In this document: piece by piece, positions 56,889-64,000 of the stretch
Position numbering within the stretch: position 1 is the stretch's first letter
Layout: each line of letters begins with the position of its first letter
Assembly (NCBI GenBank): GCA_026391835.1
Contig: JAPLDF010000043.1
Span: 57,869-121,868 of the forward strand
Length of the DNA stretch: 64,000 nucleotides
Direction: 5' to 3'
From: Bacteroidota bacterium
Lineage (GTDB): Bacteria; Bacteroidota; Bacteroidia; Bacteroidales; FEN-979
The notes under the pieces: generated by a model
The model's input: the letters and a program-made list of their open reading frames with translations, nothing else
Databases searched by the model: none
What the model was told of the DNA's origin: nothing
Translations under genes and position numbers: made by a program

Positions 56889-59337
56889 ACTCTGTTCGTT
56901 CAATAACCTCCTGCTGCAGGTCTGCATTCATATCGTTGAAATAATCGCTGTAACCCGCCATCCTGACAAGGAGATCTTTATAATCTTCGGGACAGGCCTG
57001 TGCCGCCAGCAGGGTGGCCGTATCCACGATGTTGAACTGGATATGGTGCCCGCCCAGGGTGAAATAGCTACGGATCAACTGCCCGAGTTTTACAATGTCC
57101 TCATCTTTTCTGACAAGGCCGGGCAAAAACCTCAGATTCAGCAGCGTCCCGCCCGATTTAACCTGGTCGAGCCTGGCCAGCGACTTTACAACAGAGGAAG
57201 GCCCGTGGGTATCGGCGCCATGTGAAGGGGAGGTGCCGTCGGAGATGGCTTTCCCGGCCAGGCGGCCATTGGGTGTTGCTCCCGTCACCTTGCCGAAATA
57301 GACATGGCAGGTTGTCGAAAGCATGTTCAGGTGGTATTTTCCGCCCGGTTTGATGTTGGGTTTGTTGTCGATCGTATTTACCAGGTCGTCGTAGATCTTT
57401 ACTGCGAGATCATCTGCATAAACATCGTCGTTTCCGAAAAAGGGTGTCCGGTTCATGATCGTCTGGCGCAACACCTCTTCCCCGGCAAAATTGTTCAGCA
57501 ACGCCTTCAACACCCGGTCCATGCTGAATGACTTTTCTTCAAACACATGCTTCCTCAGGGCGGCAAAACTATCGGTTACCGTGCCGAGCCCGCAGCACTG
57601 GATATAGCTGGTGTTGTAGCGCGGCCCCCCGTCATAGTAATCTCTTCCTTTTGTAATGCAATCGTCGATCACCACCGAAAGAAACGGTGCCGGCGCATAT
57701 TTGGCAAACATCCGGTCGATATAGTTGCTTACCCTCATTTTCTGGTCAACCACAAATTGCAGTTGCGCCAGGAAGGCCTCGTACAGTGACTCAAATGTGT
57801 CAAATGCACGCGGATCGCCTGTTTTGATCCCTGCAATTTTGCCGGTAACAGGATCAACGCCATCGTTCAGCGTAATTTCGAGGATTTTCGGGACGTTCAG
57901 GTACCCGGTGAGCAGGTAGGCTTCCTTGCCGAAAGCGCCTGCTTCAATGCAGCCGCTGCAGCCGCCTTCACGCGCATCCCTGAGCGACTTCCCCTGCCGG
58001 AGCAGTTCAGGGATGTAGATGTCGGGGTTGAATACCGAAGGATAGCCATGCCCCTGGCGGATGACACGGGCAGCCGCATGAAGAAATTTATCAGGTGTTT
58101 TCGTGCTGATGTGCACCGAATTGCCGGGCTGCAGGATATGCAGTTCTTCGATAACTTCAAGCATGATGAAGGAGACCTCGCTTGTGCCGTCGCTGCCGTC
58201 CCCTTTCACCCCGCCCAGGTTGATGTTGGTGAAATCATTGTACGTACCGCTTTCACGCGCCGTGATCCCCACCTTGGGAGGGGCAGGATGGTTGTTGACC
58301 TTGATCCAGAAACAGGAGATCAGCTCTTTTGCTTCTTCTCTTGTAAGAGTTCCTGCAGCAATTTCCCGCTCATAAAAGGGGGTAAGGTGCTGGTCAAAAT
58401 GGCCGGGGTTCATAGCATCCCATCCGTTCAGTTCGGTGATGGTTCCCAGGTGAACAAACCAGTACATCTGGATCGCCTCCCGGAAATTCCGTGGAGCATG
58501 GGCCGGAACATGGCGGCAAACTTCGGCGATCCGCTTCAGCTCCGCAACCCGCTTCAGGTCAGACTCTTTTAAAGCAAGTTCCTCGGCCAGGTTGGCATGC
58601 CGTTCGGCAAACACGATCACCGCGTCGCAGGCGATCTCCATGGCCTTCCATTGCTCCGATTTGTCGGTAGCCTCCGGGTCGTTGAGAAAATCCAGCGCAG
58701 CAATGTTTGCAGCGATCTCCGCCCTGAAATCCAGCATCCCTTTCCGGTAGATCTTGCCGTCGAGTGCCGTATGCCCGGGTGCGCGTTGTTCCATGAACTC
58801 GGTGAACAACCCAGCCTCATAGGCTGCCTGCCATTCGGGGGGCACGTGGCTGAAGATCCGTTCACGCTGGGTCTTCCCTTTCCAGTAAGGAATCACCTCC
58901 TGTTCATACCTGTCAATGTCGTCCTGCGATATGGAGTAGCGCTGCATCTCCCTTTTATTCAGGATGTGAAAATCTTCGGTGCTGTGACAGGTCAGTTCGG
59001 GGAAGGTAGGTACGACTTTGGGCGCGGGACCACGTTCTCCCACGATCAGTTCGCCTTCGCCGATGTAGATGGTCTTTTTCAGGCAATGATCCATGAAATT
59101 CAAAGCCCTCAGAACCGGAACGGAACATGTTCCGTAATTCTCCCTGTAGAACGCAGTTTCATGCAGGGCCCGCTCGATTGACAATGAGGGGAGGGTTTCA
59201 ACACTCAGTTTGCGCAGTTTCCGGATCCGCTCATTCATGCCCGGGCCGGGCCGTGGCTGCCCCGGTTGATCATAATTTCCCTCAGCCATCGCCGGCCGCT
59301 GTGGTGCCGCAGTATGTGCCGTTATCGTTTCAAACAT
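56875..59337 (-). CDS. Glycyl radical enzyme, HypD/PFL2-like (820 aa)
   Basis: All GRE marks are present: radical Gly795 in RMAGYSDYF near the C-terminus, and active-site Cys463 with Glu465 in GCSGCIEAGAFGKEAY. The sequence aligns along its length with the trans-4-hydroxyproline dehydratase HypD as I remember it: FTEFMEQRAPGHT, ELNGWDAMNPGHFDQH, PPKVGIT, HHIQFN, and ending after ERTE. The Asp of WDA and His of APGHT, which bind substrate in HypD, are kept. HypD neighbours (proC) are absent, and the CIEAGA stretch differs from CVETG, so the substrate may be another hydroxylated compound. The ATG at 59337 gives a normal start; ATG 59238 is nearest to HypD's own start. It precedes and overlaps the activase gene. 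Confidence 0.92.
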   Translation of the reverse strand: MFETITAHTAAPQRPAMAEGNYDQPGQPRPGPGMNERIRKLRKLSVETLPSLSIERALHETAFYRENYGTCSVPVLRALNFMDHCLKKTIYIGEGELIVGERGPAPKVVPTFPELTCHSTEDFHILNKREMQRYSISQDDIDRYEQEVIPYWKGKTQRERIFSHVPPEWQAAYEAGLFTEFMEQRAPGHTALDGKIYRKGMLDFRAEIAANIAALDFLNDPEATDKSEQWKAMEIACDAVIVFAERHANLAEELALKESDLKRVAELKRIAEVCRHVPAHAPRNFREAIQMYWFVHLGTITELNGWDAMNPGHFDQHLTPFYEREIAAGTLTREEAKELISCFWIKVNNHPAPPKVGITARESGTYNDFTNINLGGVKGDGSDGTSEVSFIMLEVIEELHILQPGNSVHISTKTPDKFLHAAARVIRQGHGYPSVFNPDIYIPELLRQGKSLRDAREGGCSGCIEAGAFGKEAYLLTGYLNVPKILEITLNDGVDPVTGKIAGIKTGDPRAFDTFESLYEAFLAQLQFVVDQKMRVSNYIDRMFAKYAPAPFLSVVIDDCITKGRDYYDGGPRYNTSYIQCCGLGTVTDSFAALRKHVFEEKSFSMDRVLKALLNNFAGEEVLRQTIMNRTPFFGNDDVYADDLAVKIYDDLVNTIDNKPNIKPGGKYHLNMLSTTCHVYFGKVTGATPNGRLAGKAISDGTSPSHGADTHGPSSVVKSLARLDQVKSGGTLLNLRFLPGLVRKDEDIVKLGQLIRSYFTLGGHHIQFNIVDTATLLAAQACPEDYKDLLVRMAGYSDYFNDMNADLQQEVIERTEYDAF

Positions 59338-59594
59338 AATGAGTTCCTTACCCTGCGAAATTAACAATAAGATTTCAAATAGCATGAGGGCTTTCCTCAC
59401 CATTTTTTGTCACAGGTCAAAGGTTGCAGCTGGTGCGGGGAAGTTAAGGGGGAACAACCATGGAGATACGTGCAAATTATCTAAAAATATTTGGAAATCA
59501 ATCAAAAGGAGATTATTTTTATATGTTCGGAACAACGATATTTGTGATCCATATAATATAAGTAAATCAATAAGTTACAAAAAAAAACACGGAT

Positions 59595-61844
59595 ATGAAA
59601 AAGATCATTTGCATCCTGGCTGTGATGGTAGTTTCATGGTCAGGTTTTTCACAGGTCGGAATCGGAACATTAACCCCACATCATTCCAGCATGCTCGACG
59701 TTGTAAGCGACACGGCCGGGTTTTTACCACCCCGGCTCACCGATGGCCAGATGCAGGCGATTACCTGGAAGGCGGTCCCCGGGCTTATGGTATACAACAT
59801 AACCTATAACCTTTACTATTATTTCAACGGGGCTTCATGGCTGCCGGTAGCAGTAAGCGGCGGCGGATGGTTGCTTACAGGCAACAACGGCCTGGATCCG
59901 TGGAATAATTTCATTGGCACGACCGATACCTCCTCACTCCGGTTCAGGGTGAACAATGACCGGGCAGGGATCATTGAACAGGGAAGGCGTGCCACTGCCT
60001 TCGGCTTCCGTTCGCTATACAACAACTCGGCATATGATAACACTGCTTTCGGGGAGGAGGCTTTGCACAACAATACGACCGGCGCACAAAATGTGGCCAT
60101 CGGCAATGCCGCACTGCATGAAAACAGGACAGGGCATAACAATACAGCCGTTGGATTTACGGCGCTTAACAATGATACCGCATGGAATAATACAGCTGTC
60201 GGAGAATCTGCCATGTTCTGGAACATGTCGGGTACATCAAACGTGGCTGTTGGCAATTCGGCCCTTGCAAACAACAAATCAGGATCGAACAATACAGCCG
60301 TCGGGTTTCTTGCCCTGCTCAACGATACCGCATGGAACAATACAGCCATCGGGGAGTCGGCCATGCTGTCAAATACCAGGGGCATGTCAAATGTTGCAGT
60401 GGGCAACTCGGCACTGGCAAACAACCGCACCGGGAATGACCTCACGGCAATCGGGTTCCTTGCATTGCAGGAGGATACTGTGGGAGAAAACACAGCAGTC
60501 GGTTCCTGGGCCATGCAGTCAAATGCCAGGGGTACTTCCAATGTGGCTATGGGAAACGGGGCCCTGCAGAACAATGTGGAAGGGAATAACAATACGGCCC
60601 TGGGCTTTATCGCCCTGCGCGGGAACAAATCCTCCGAGAATACTGCTGTTGGTGCCTGGTCCCTTGAGTCCAATACCACCGGCTGGGCGAATTCTGCCTT
60701 AGGTAACGGAACTTTGCAGTCGAATGAGGCGGGCAACGAGAATACGGCACTCGGCTTCATCGCACTTCAGCAGAACCAGGGAAGCCAGAATACCGCCGTC
60801 GGTGCCTGGTCATTGTTCCAGAACACCGAAGGGGGGGGCAATACGGCAGTGGGCGTGGGAAGCCTTTCCTGGAATGAAATTGGCAGCGGGAATTCTGCGC
60901 TTGGTTTCAACACGTTGAATAACAATAAAGCCGACAACAATACGGCTGTTGGATACTCAGCCATGTTCCAGAATCAATCGGGCACCAGCAATGTGGCGGT
61001 AGGTTTCTATGCAATGAACGCCAATGTTGAAGGGTACAGCAACACCGCCATCGGGTTTGAAGCCATGCGGAATGATTCGTCCAGTGAAAATACTGCGATC
61101 GGTTACGAGGCAATGCATGAGAATACCACCGGCACAGCCAATGTGGCCATCGGGCAAACCGCCCTGCGTGAAAACCTGGATGGCAGTTTCAACACGGCCA
61201 TCGGCTGGGATGCCATGAAAAACGCCCATGGAAGCAGCAATGCAGCAATCGGCATGTCCGCCCTGAAATTCAACAACACCGGCAATGGAAATGTCGCCAT
61301 TGGAAGCGACGCCCTTAGCAGGTGCATTGATGGATCCAACAACACCATGGTGGGATCCAACGCTGATTTTGACCCCCTGGGCCCGACAGATATTTATAAC
61401 TCCATGGCCCTTGGATACCATGCCGAGGCGACCGAAAGCGACCAGGTGAGGCTGGGAAACAACGACATCCAGTCACTTTATTGCATGGGAGCATTCAACA
61501 GCACCATCAGCGGGGTCTCGCCAAACCTGTATGTTTCACCTACAGGCCAGATCATGCGGGTTTATACCCCCATGGAAAAAACATCTTCCACCGTCAGCGC
61601 AACTGTGACACATGATATCCAGGCTGTTCCGGCAAACTCCTCCGTCAAATTGCAGTGGATGGTTGATGGCTGCGTTCCCGGGCAAACGGTATATGTATCC
61701 CCCTCGGATGAGCTGCCCGACGGACTGGTGATCGCCTACGCCAGGGTTTGCGCGGCAGGAAAGGTTGAAGTCAAATTTACCAATACCACCGGCCAGGGGA
61801 TTGATCCCGGCGGGATGGATTTTTTTGTTACCGTATTGAAATGA
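59595..61844 (+). CDS. Tandem-repeat tail-fibre-like surface protein (749 aa)
   Basis: Signal peptide (1-19), an N-module (about 20-85; VGIGTLTPHHSSMLDVVSDT, GFLPPRLTDGQMQAI, LMVYNITYNLYYYFNGASWL) shared with the FISUMP genes at 24-28 kb, then 26-27 short repeats of pattern NTAVGxxALxxNxxGxx (about 149-589) and a C-terminal beta domain (about 640-749; VSPTGQIMRV ... DPGGMDFFVTVLK). Repeats of this kind occur in trimeric fibres and phage-tail-like adhesins of Bacteroidota; they are predicted to wind as a left-handed or triangular beta coil. Repeat length alternates 17-17-16. No T9SS sorting domain is present. Confidence 0.9.
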   Translation: MKKIICILAVMVVSWSGFSQVGIGTLTPHHSSMLDVVSDTAGFLPPRLTDGQMQAITWKAVPGLMVYNITYNLYYYFNGASWLPVAVSGGGWLLTGNNGLDPWNNFIGTTDTSSLRFRVNNDRAGIIEQGRRATAFGFRSLYNNSAYDNTAFGEEALHNNTTGAQNVAIGNAALHENRTGHNNTAVGFTALNNDTAWNNTAVGESAMFWNMSGTSNVAVGNSALANNKSGSNNTAVGFLALLNDTAWNNTAIGESAMLSNTRGMSNVAVGNSALANNRTGNDLTAIGFLALQEDTVGENTAVGSWAMQSNARGTSNVAMGNGALQNNVEGNNNTALGFIALRGNKSSENTAVGAWSLESNTTGWANSALGNGTLQSNEAGNENTALGFIALQQNQGSQNTAVGAWSLFQNTEGGGNTAVGVGSLSWNEIGSGNSALGFNTLNNNKADNNTAVGYSAMFQNQSGTSNVAVGFYAMNANVEGYSNTAIGFEAMRNDSSSENTAIGYEAMHENTTGTANVAIGQTALRENLDGSFNTAIGWDAMKNAHGSSNAAIGMSALKFNNTGNGNVAIGSDALSRCIDGSNNTMVGSNADFDPLGPTDIYNSMALGYHAEATESDQVRLGNNDIQSLYCMGAFNSTISGVSPNLYVSPTGQIMRVYTPMEKTSSTVSATVTHDIQAVPANSSVKLQWMVDGCVPGQTVYVSPSDELPDGLVIAYARVCAAGKVEVKFTNTTGQGIDPGGMDFFVTVLK
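60039..61360 (+). repeat. 16/17-residue coding repeats with a 50-residue (150-bp) super-period
   Basis: Units start NTAFG, NVAIG, NTAVG and so on. Counting from the first, units 3, 6, 9, 12, 15, 18, 21 and 24 have 16 residues and the rest 17, so three units give 50 residues. Within a triplet the type also repeats (NVAVGNSALANN, NTAVGFLALLND, NTAIGESAM). The DNA copies are diverged, so the pattern is maintained by selection rather than by recent duplication. Confidence 0.88.
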
Positions 61845-61894
61845 CGTATCTACTCAATTTACCTTTTCTGTTCTTTTACGAAGTACAGGTCTCT

Positions 61895-61983
61895 CCGTGT
61901 CTCTTCGTGTCTCCTCCGTGTCTCTTCGTGTAATACTTTATTACACCGGGTGCCACAGAGGATTCACAGAGTGCCACAGAGGA
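61895..61983. repeat. Intergenic 21-bp repeats with a central hairpin
   Basis: CCGTGTCTCTTCGTGT occurs at 61895-61910 and 61916-61931 (21-bp period). GTGCCACAGAGGA occurs at 61950-61962 and 61971-61983 (also 21 bp). Between them GTGTAATA-CTT-TATTACAC (61928-61946) is a perfect hairpin. The two arms are roughly complementary in style. It fills the gap between two convergent genes; possible transcription end or dispersed repeat. Confidence 0.65.
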
Positions 61984-61986
61984 AGA

Positions 61987-62673
61987 TTATTTTAATTCAA
62001 TCCATTGATTTTGAACTGGTATGGTTATTTTTTCCTTGTTCTGGTTGTTAATGGTTTCCTGGCTCCGGTGATGACAGATAATGATCTTTTTGGTGTCAAT
62101 TTTCATATTTCGTTTGTTGGCATCCCGTACCACCCAGGCAGGGCCGATGACCAGGTCCAGGTTCTTTTTCTGGCAGAGGGTATCAGCGGTTTCTGCATCA
62201 CCGGAGATGAAAATCCGTTTATTGTTCCATACAATTAAATAAGAACAATGTTTCAGTGAAAAACCGTGTTTGGTTTTAAATTCAGCAATTTTAAAATCCG
62301 GCATTGAGTCGTTAAGTGCCTTCAATGTGTATTTTCGTTTGCCCGACAGGTAAAGCGCAACCGGCCATGGTCCGTATAGTTTCTGGTTTGTCTTTTTAAA
62401 TAGTTTTTTGTTATAATGATCGGAATGCCCGTGGGTGAACAGGAATATGGAATGGTCCCGGATACTGTCTGACAATCCGGGATCATACGTCATATATCCA
62501 TGGGCACCTGATTTATAGGGAAAGTCAATGTATAAATTGATGTTCCCGTCGGTCATGAAAAAGCCGCAATTTCCGATAAATTTAATGTCAATTTTTCCGC
62601 CCTGTGAAAATGAAAGAAAGGAAATCAAACTGACAGCTACTGTCAGGAAAAATTTCAATGGTGCTTTTTTCAT
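61987..62673 (-). CDS. Secreted MBL-fold metallo-hydrolase (228 aa)
   Basis: Signal peptide (MKKAPLKFFLTVAVSLISFLSFSQ), then a beta-lactamase-like fold with the metal motif THGHSDH (His81, His83, Asp85, His86), preceded by FIGNCGFFMTDGNINLYIDFP and followed by the second-metal part FISGDAETADT. UlaG-like and other Zn hydrolases share this plan; no beta-lactamase or lactonase signature is obvious. Its start at 62673 is preferred to 62700 because it begins the signal peptide. Confidence 0.85.
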   Translation of the reverse strand: MKKAPLKFFLTVAVSLISFLSFSQGGKIDIKFIGNCGFFMTDGNINLYIDFPYKSGAHGYMTYDPGLSDSIRDHSIFLFTHGHSDHYNKKLFKKTNQKLYGPWPVALYLSGKRKYTLKALNDSMPDFKIAEFKTKHGFSLKHCSYLIVWNNKRIFISGDAETADTLCQKKNLDLVIGPAWVVRDANKRNMKIDTKKIIICHHRSQETINNQNKEKITIPVQNQWIELK

Positions 62674-62700
62674 GGGACTTTTCAGTTTTATGGAGAACAC

Positions 62701-63285
62701 TGTTTGTAAGCGGTAGAAAAAATTTAAATATACAAATAAACTTTACCGGGCAATGCTGTTTTGAAAATACTCAGGGTGAAAGCCCCTGTTTCTCAGATGC
62801 CCTCTTTTATAAATACAACGATTGAACCATAGTTGATCAAATGCTTCAATTGCATTATCTCCTTGTTTCCTGGGCCAAACAAAGGAAGCCGCTGGCCGTT
62901 TTCTCTGGTGCCATCGTTTACGATCCAACGTCCAACTCCTGGTAAAAGATGGTTTTTCTGGTAAGTATGAGGATGTGAAACCCTCTTGGCGATGGCAGGG
63001 TTTTTTATTTTCATGCAAATTATTGAATATTTTTTTACTGTTAAGAGAATAATTATTCATATTTTACCTTACATTTACAACTTAAAGTGGATTTAATTGC
63101 GCCAGGAAAAGACATTCAAATAAGAACATAGCCCGTGTGCCGCTAAGTCTGCCGCTCTTATGCTTTTACTGTCGATTCTTGAATTACTTGTCAGCACATT
63201 CGTGGTTATTAATTCTATGGTTGTTATTTGAATAAAGTCTGGTACCGGGCGGCCTAAAAGCATTCACGACTATTGTAAAAATAAC
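62701..63285. other. AT-rich region without a clear gene
   Basis: Two overlapping minus-strand frames occur between 62743 and 63060: one of 73 codons at 62793-63014 (LFGPGNKEIMQLKHLINYGSI) and one of 105 codons. Their sequences look like fragments in different frames of one decayed gene, and I recognise neither. From 63061 to 63285 nothing is seen. Confidence 0.4.
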
Positions 63286-63885
63286 ATGAATAAACCCTCG
63301 GCCAAAAATAAGATATTTGACAAGACAGCCATTGCAGTGGTCATGATAACCGGAATATTTGGACTAATAACAATATGGGTAAATCGATGCATTGACGGAC
63401 AGATGAATGATGAAGCCATTAAAAAACAGGAAAAAATTGTGATAAGTCCTGTAAATAATGTTATTGTGTCTTCAAATCCGCGAAACGACTCAATGGTTGT
63501 TTCGAAAGACAATCCAAAATCAATCAAAACAGAAGCCAAAAGAAAGGAACCAGGACAATCTAATTTGTCCGAAAACACAAAACCTGTTCCGGAAACCTCA
63601 TTAAATCTTACTACGCAACCTAAGACTTATTCCTCTAAAGTTATTGACTCATTAGGGAAAGGTATACCAGATATCGAAATTTTTTGCCCAAACTGTTTAT
63701 TTAAAACAGTATCAACAGGAAAAGACGGGTCTTTTGTTTTGCAAGGCAACTTTGCTGAATCTACTGCCATTTGGGTATCAGAATTAACATTTACATACCA
63801 GCAGGTTACAATTACCAAAACGATATACTGGCGGGACCAGTCACCACAACCAATAAAGTTCTTTGTAACTAATCAGTCCTACTAA
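63286..63885 (+). CDS. Membrane-anchored protein with CarboxypepD_reg-like domain (199 aa)
   Basis: One membrane helix (about 15-32; IAVVMITGIFGLITIW), a Ser/Lys/Pro-rich hydrophilic linker (about 40-110), and a C-terminal beta-sandwich (about 115-199; SSKVIDSLGKGIPDIEIFCPNC, VSTGKDGSFVLQG) of the carboxypeptidase-D regulatory-like type used in Bacteroidota outer surface proteins. Its stop (TAA 63883-63885) overlaps the stop of the convergent transposase by two bases. Function unknown. Confidence 0.7.
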   Translation: MNKPSAKNKIFDKTAIAVVMITGIFGLITIWVNRCIDGQMNDEAIKKQEKIVISPVNNVIVSSNPRNDSMVVSKDNPKSIKTEAKRKEPGQSNLSENTKPVPETSLNLTTQPKTYSSKVIDSLGKGIPDIEIFCPNCLFKTVSTGKDGSFVLQGNFAESTAIWVSELTFTYQQVTITKTIYWRDQSPQPIKFFVTNQSY

Positions 63886-64000
63886 TAATGCGCGATTACA
63901 TTCAGGGCTTTCAGCACATCTTGTTTGTTTTTGATGGCTGTTTCAATAATGGATCTCAGGACGGCAAAGTTCTCGGCGGCGAAGATAGTCTTGAACTGGC
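63882..64000 (-). mobile_element. 3' end of a transposase gene, IS66-like
   Basis: Minus strand, C-terminal 38 codons ending in TAG (63882-63884): QFKTIFAAENFAVLRSIIET, then AIKNKQDVLKALNVIAHY. The FAVLRSIIETAxKN ... VLxAL pattern is how IS66-family transposases end, as I recall them; the call rests on this short stretch. The gene continues beyond the window. No terminal inverted repeat could be identified between its stop and the neighbouring gene, with which it overlaps. Confidence 0.5.

Noticed and set aside
59819..60760. Minus-strand frame of 313 codons opposite the repeat protein
   Set aside because: Repeats (PTAVLF, PTATFD) mirror the sense repeats; antisense artefact.
62743..63060. 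Two overlapping short minus-strand frames as genes
   Set aside because: No family recognised, both AT-rich and mutually overlapping; listed only as an unclear region.

Overview
The window reads as a chromosomal segment of an anaerobic or facultatively anaerobic member of the Bacteroidota, probably a Bacteroidales relative. The reasons are the type IX secretion (T9SS) type A C-terminal sorting domains (PNPTTGxF ... GVYFIRV), SprB repeats, Fibrobacter succinogenes major paralogous (FISUMP) domains, sensor kinases with Reg_prop beta-propellers, Bacteroidota-type -7 promoter elements (TAnnTTTG) and an oxygen-sensitive glycyl radical enzyme with its activase. No rRNA, tRNA or CRISPR array was recognised.

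Layout. Positions 1-1.6 kb hold a PadR regulator with a palindromic operator, then a four-helix-bundle (23S-IVS-type) gene enclosed by two oppositely oriented arrays of one 8-bp unit, then sufE. Positions 1.6-28.5 kb are eight consecutive minus-strand genes for secreted surface proteins: four T9SS cargo proteins (1826, 2968, 525 and about 1200 aa) built from SprB, PKD, GEVED, DUF11-like, LamG and coathanger modules, followed upstream by four proteins that carry the N- and/or C-terminal halves of a FISUMP architecture. A LytTR response regulator and a Reg_prop/LytS-type kinase (28.7-32.5 kb) sit directly upstream on the same strand and may control the block. Positions 32.6-38.2 kb are a complete RND tripartite efflux operon (TolC-like, adaptor, pump).

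Positions 38.4-45.9 kb hold an ankyrin/PQQ-propeller fusion, a GT-C/TPR membrane protein and another T9SS cargo protein (VCBS-type propeller plus SprB). Positions 46-48.8 kb are an operon of a possible 38-codon leader gene, a PhzF-like protein, a DUF6544-like membrane protein and a TSUP permease behind a good Bacteroidota promoter. Positions 49-52.3 kb encode a CDF metal transporter, a small DUF6660-like protein, an acyltransferase-3 protein and two small genes, one probably decayed. Positions 52.6-59.4 kb hold an orphan Reg_prop histidine kinase converging on a HypD-like glycyl radical enzyme with overlapping activase gene. Positions 59.6-61.8 kb encode a repeat protein with a 17-17-16 residue super-period. 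The last 2 kb have a metallo-beta-lactamase-fold protein, AT-rich sequence, a membrane-anchored protein and the end of a transposase that runs off the window.

The main theme is cell-surface display: at least nine exported proteins share interchangeable end modules, which suggests cassette duplication and shuffling. The two features most worth follow-up are the eight-gene surface locus with its FISUMP gene pair that looks like a split architecture, and the four-helix-bundle gene bracketed by inverted octamer arrays. All assignments come from reading motifs and domain order; no database search was run.
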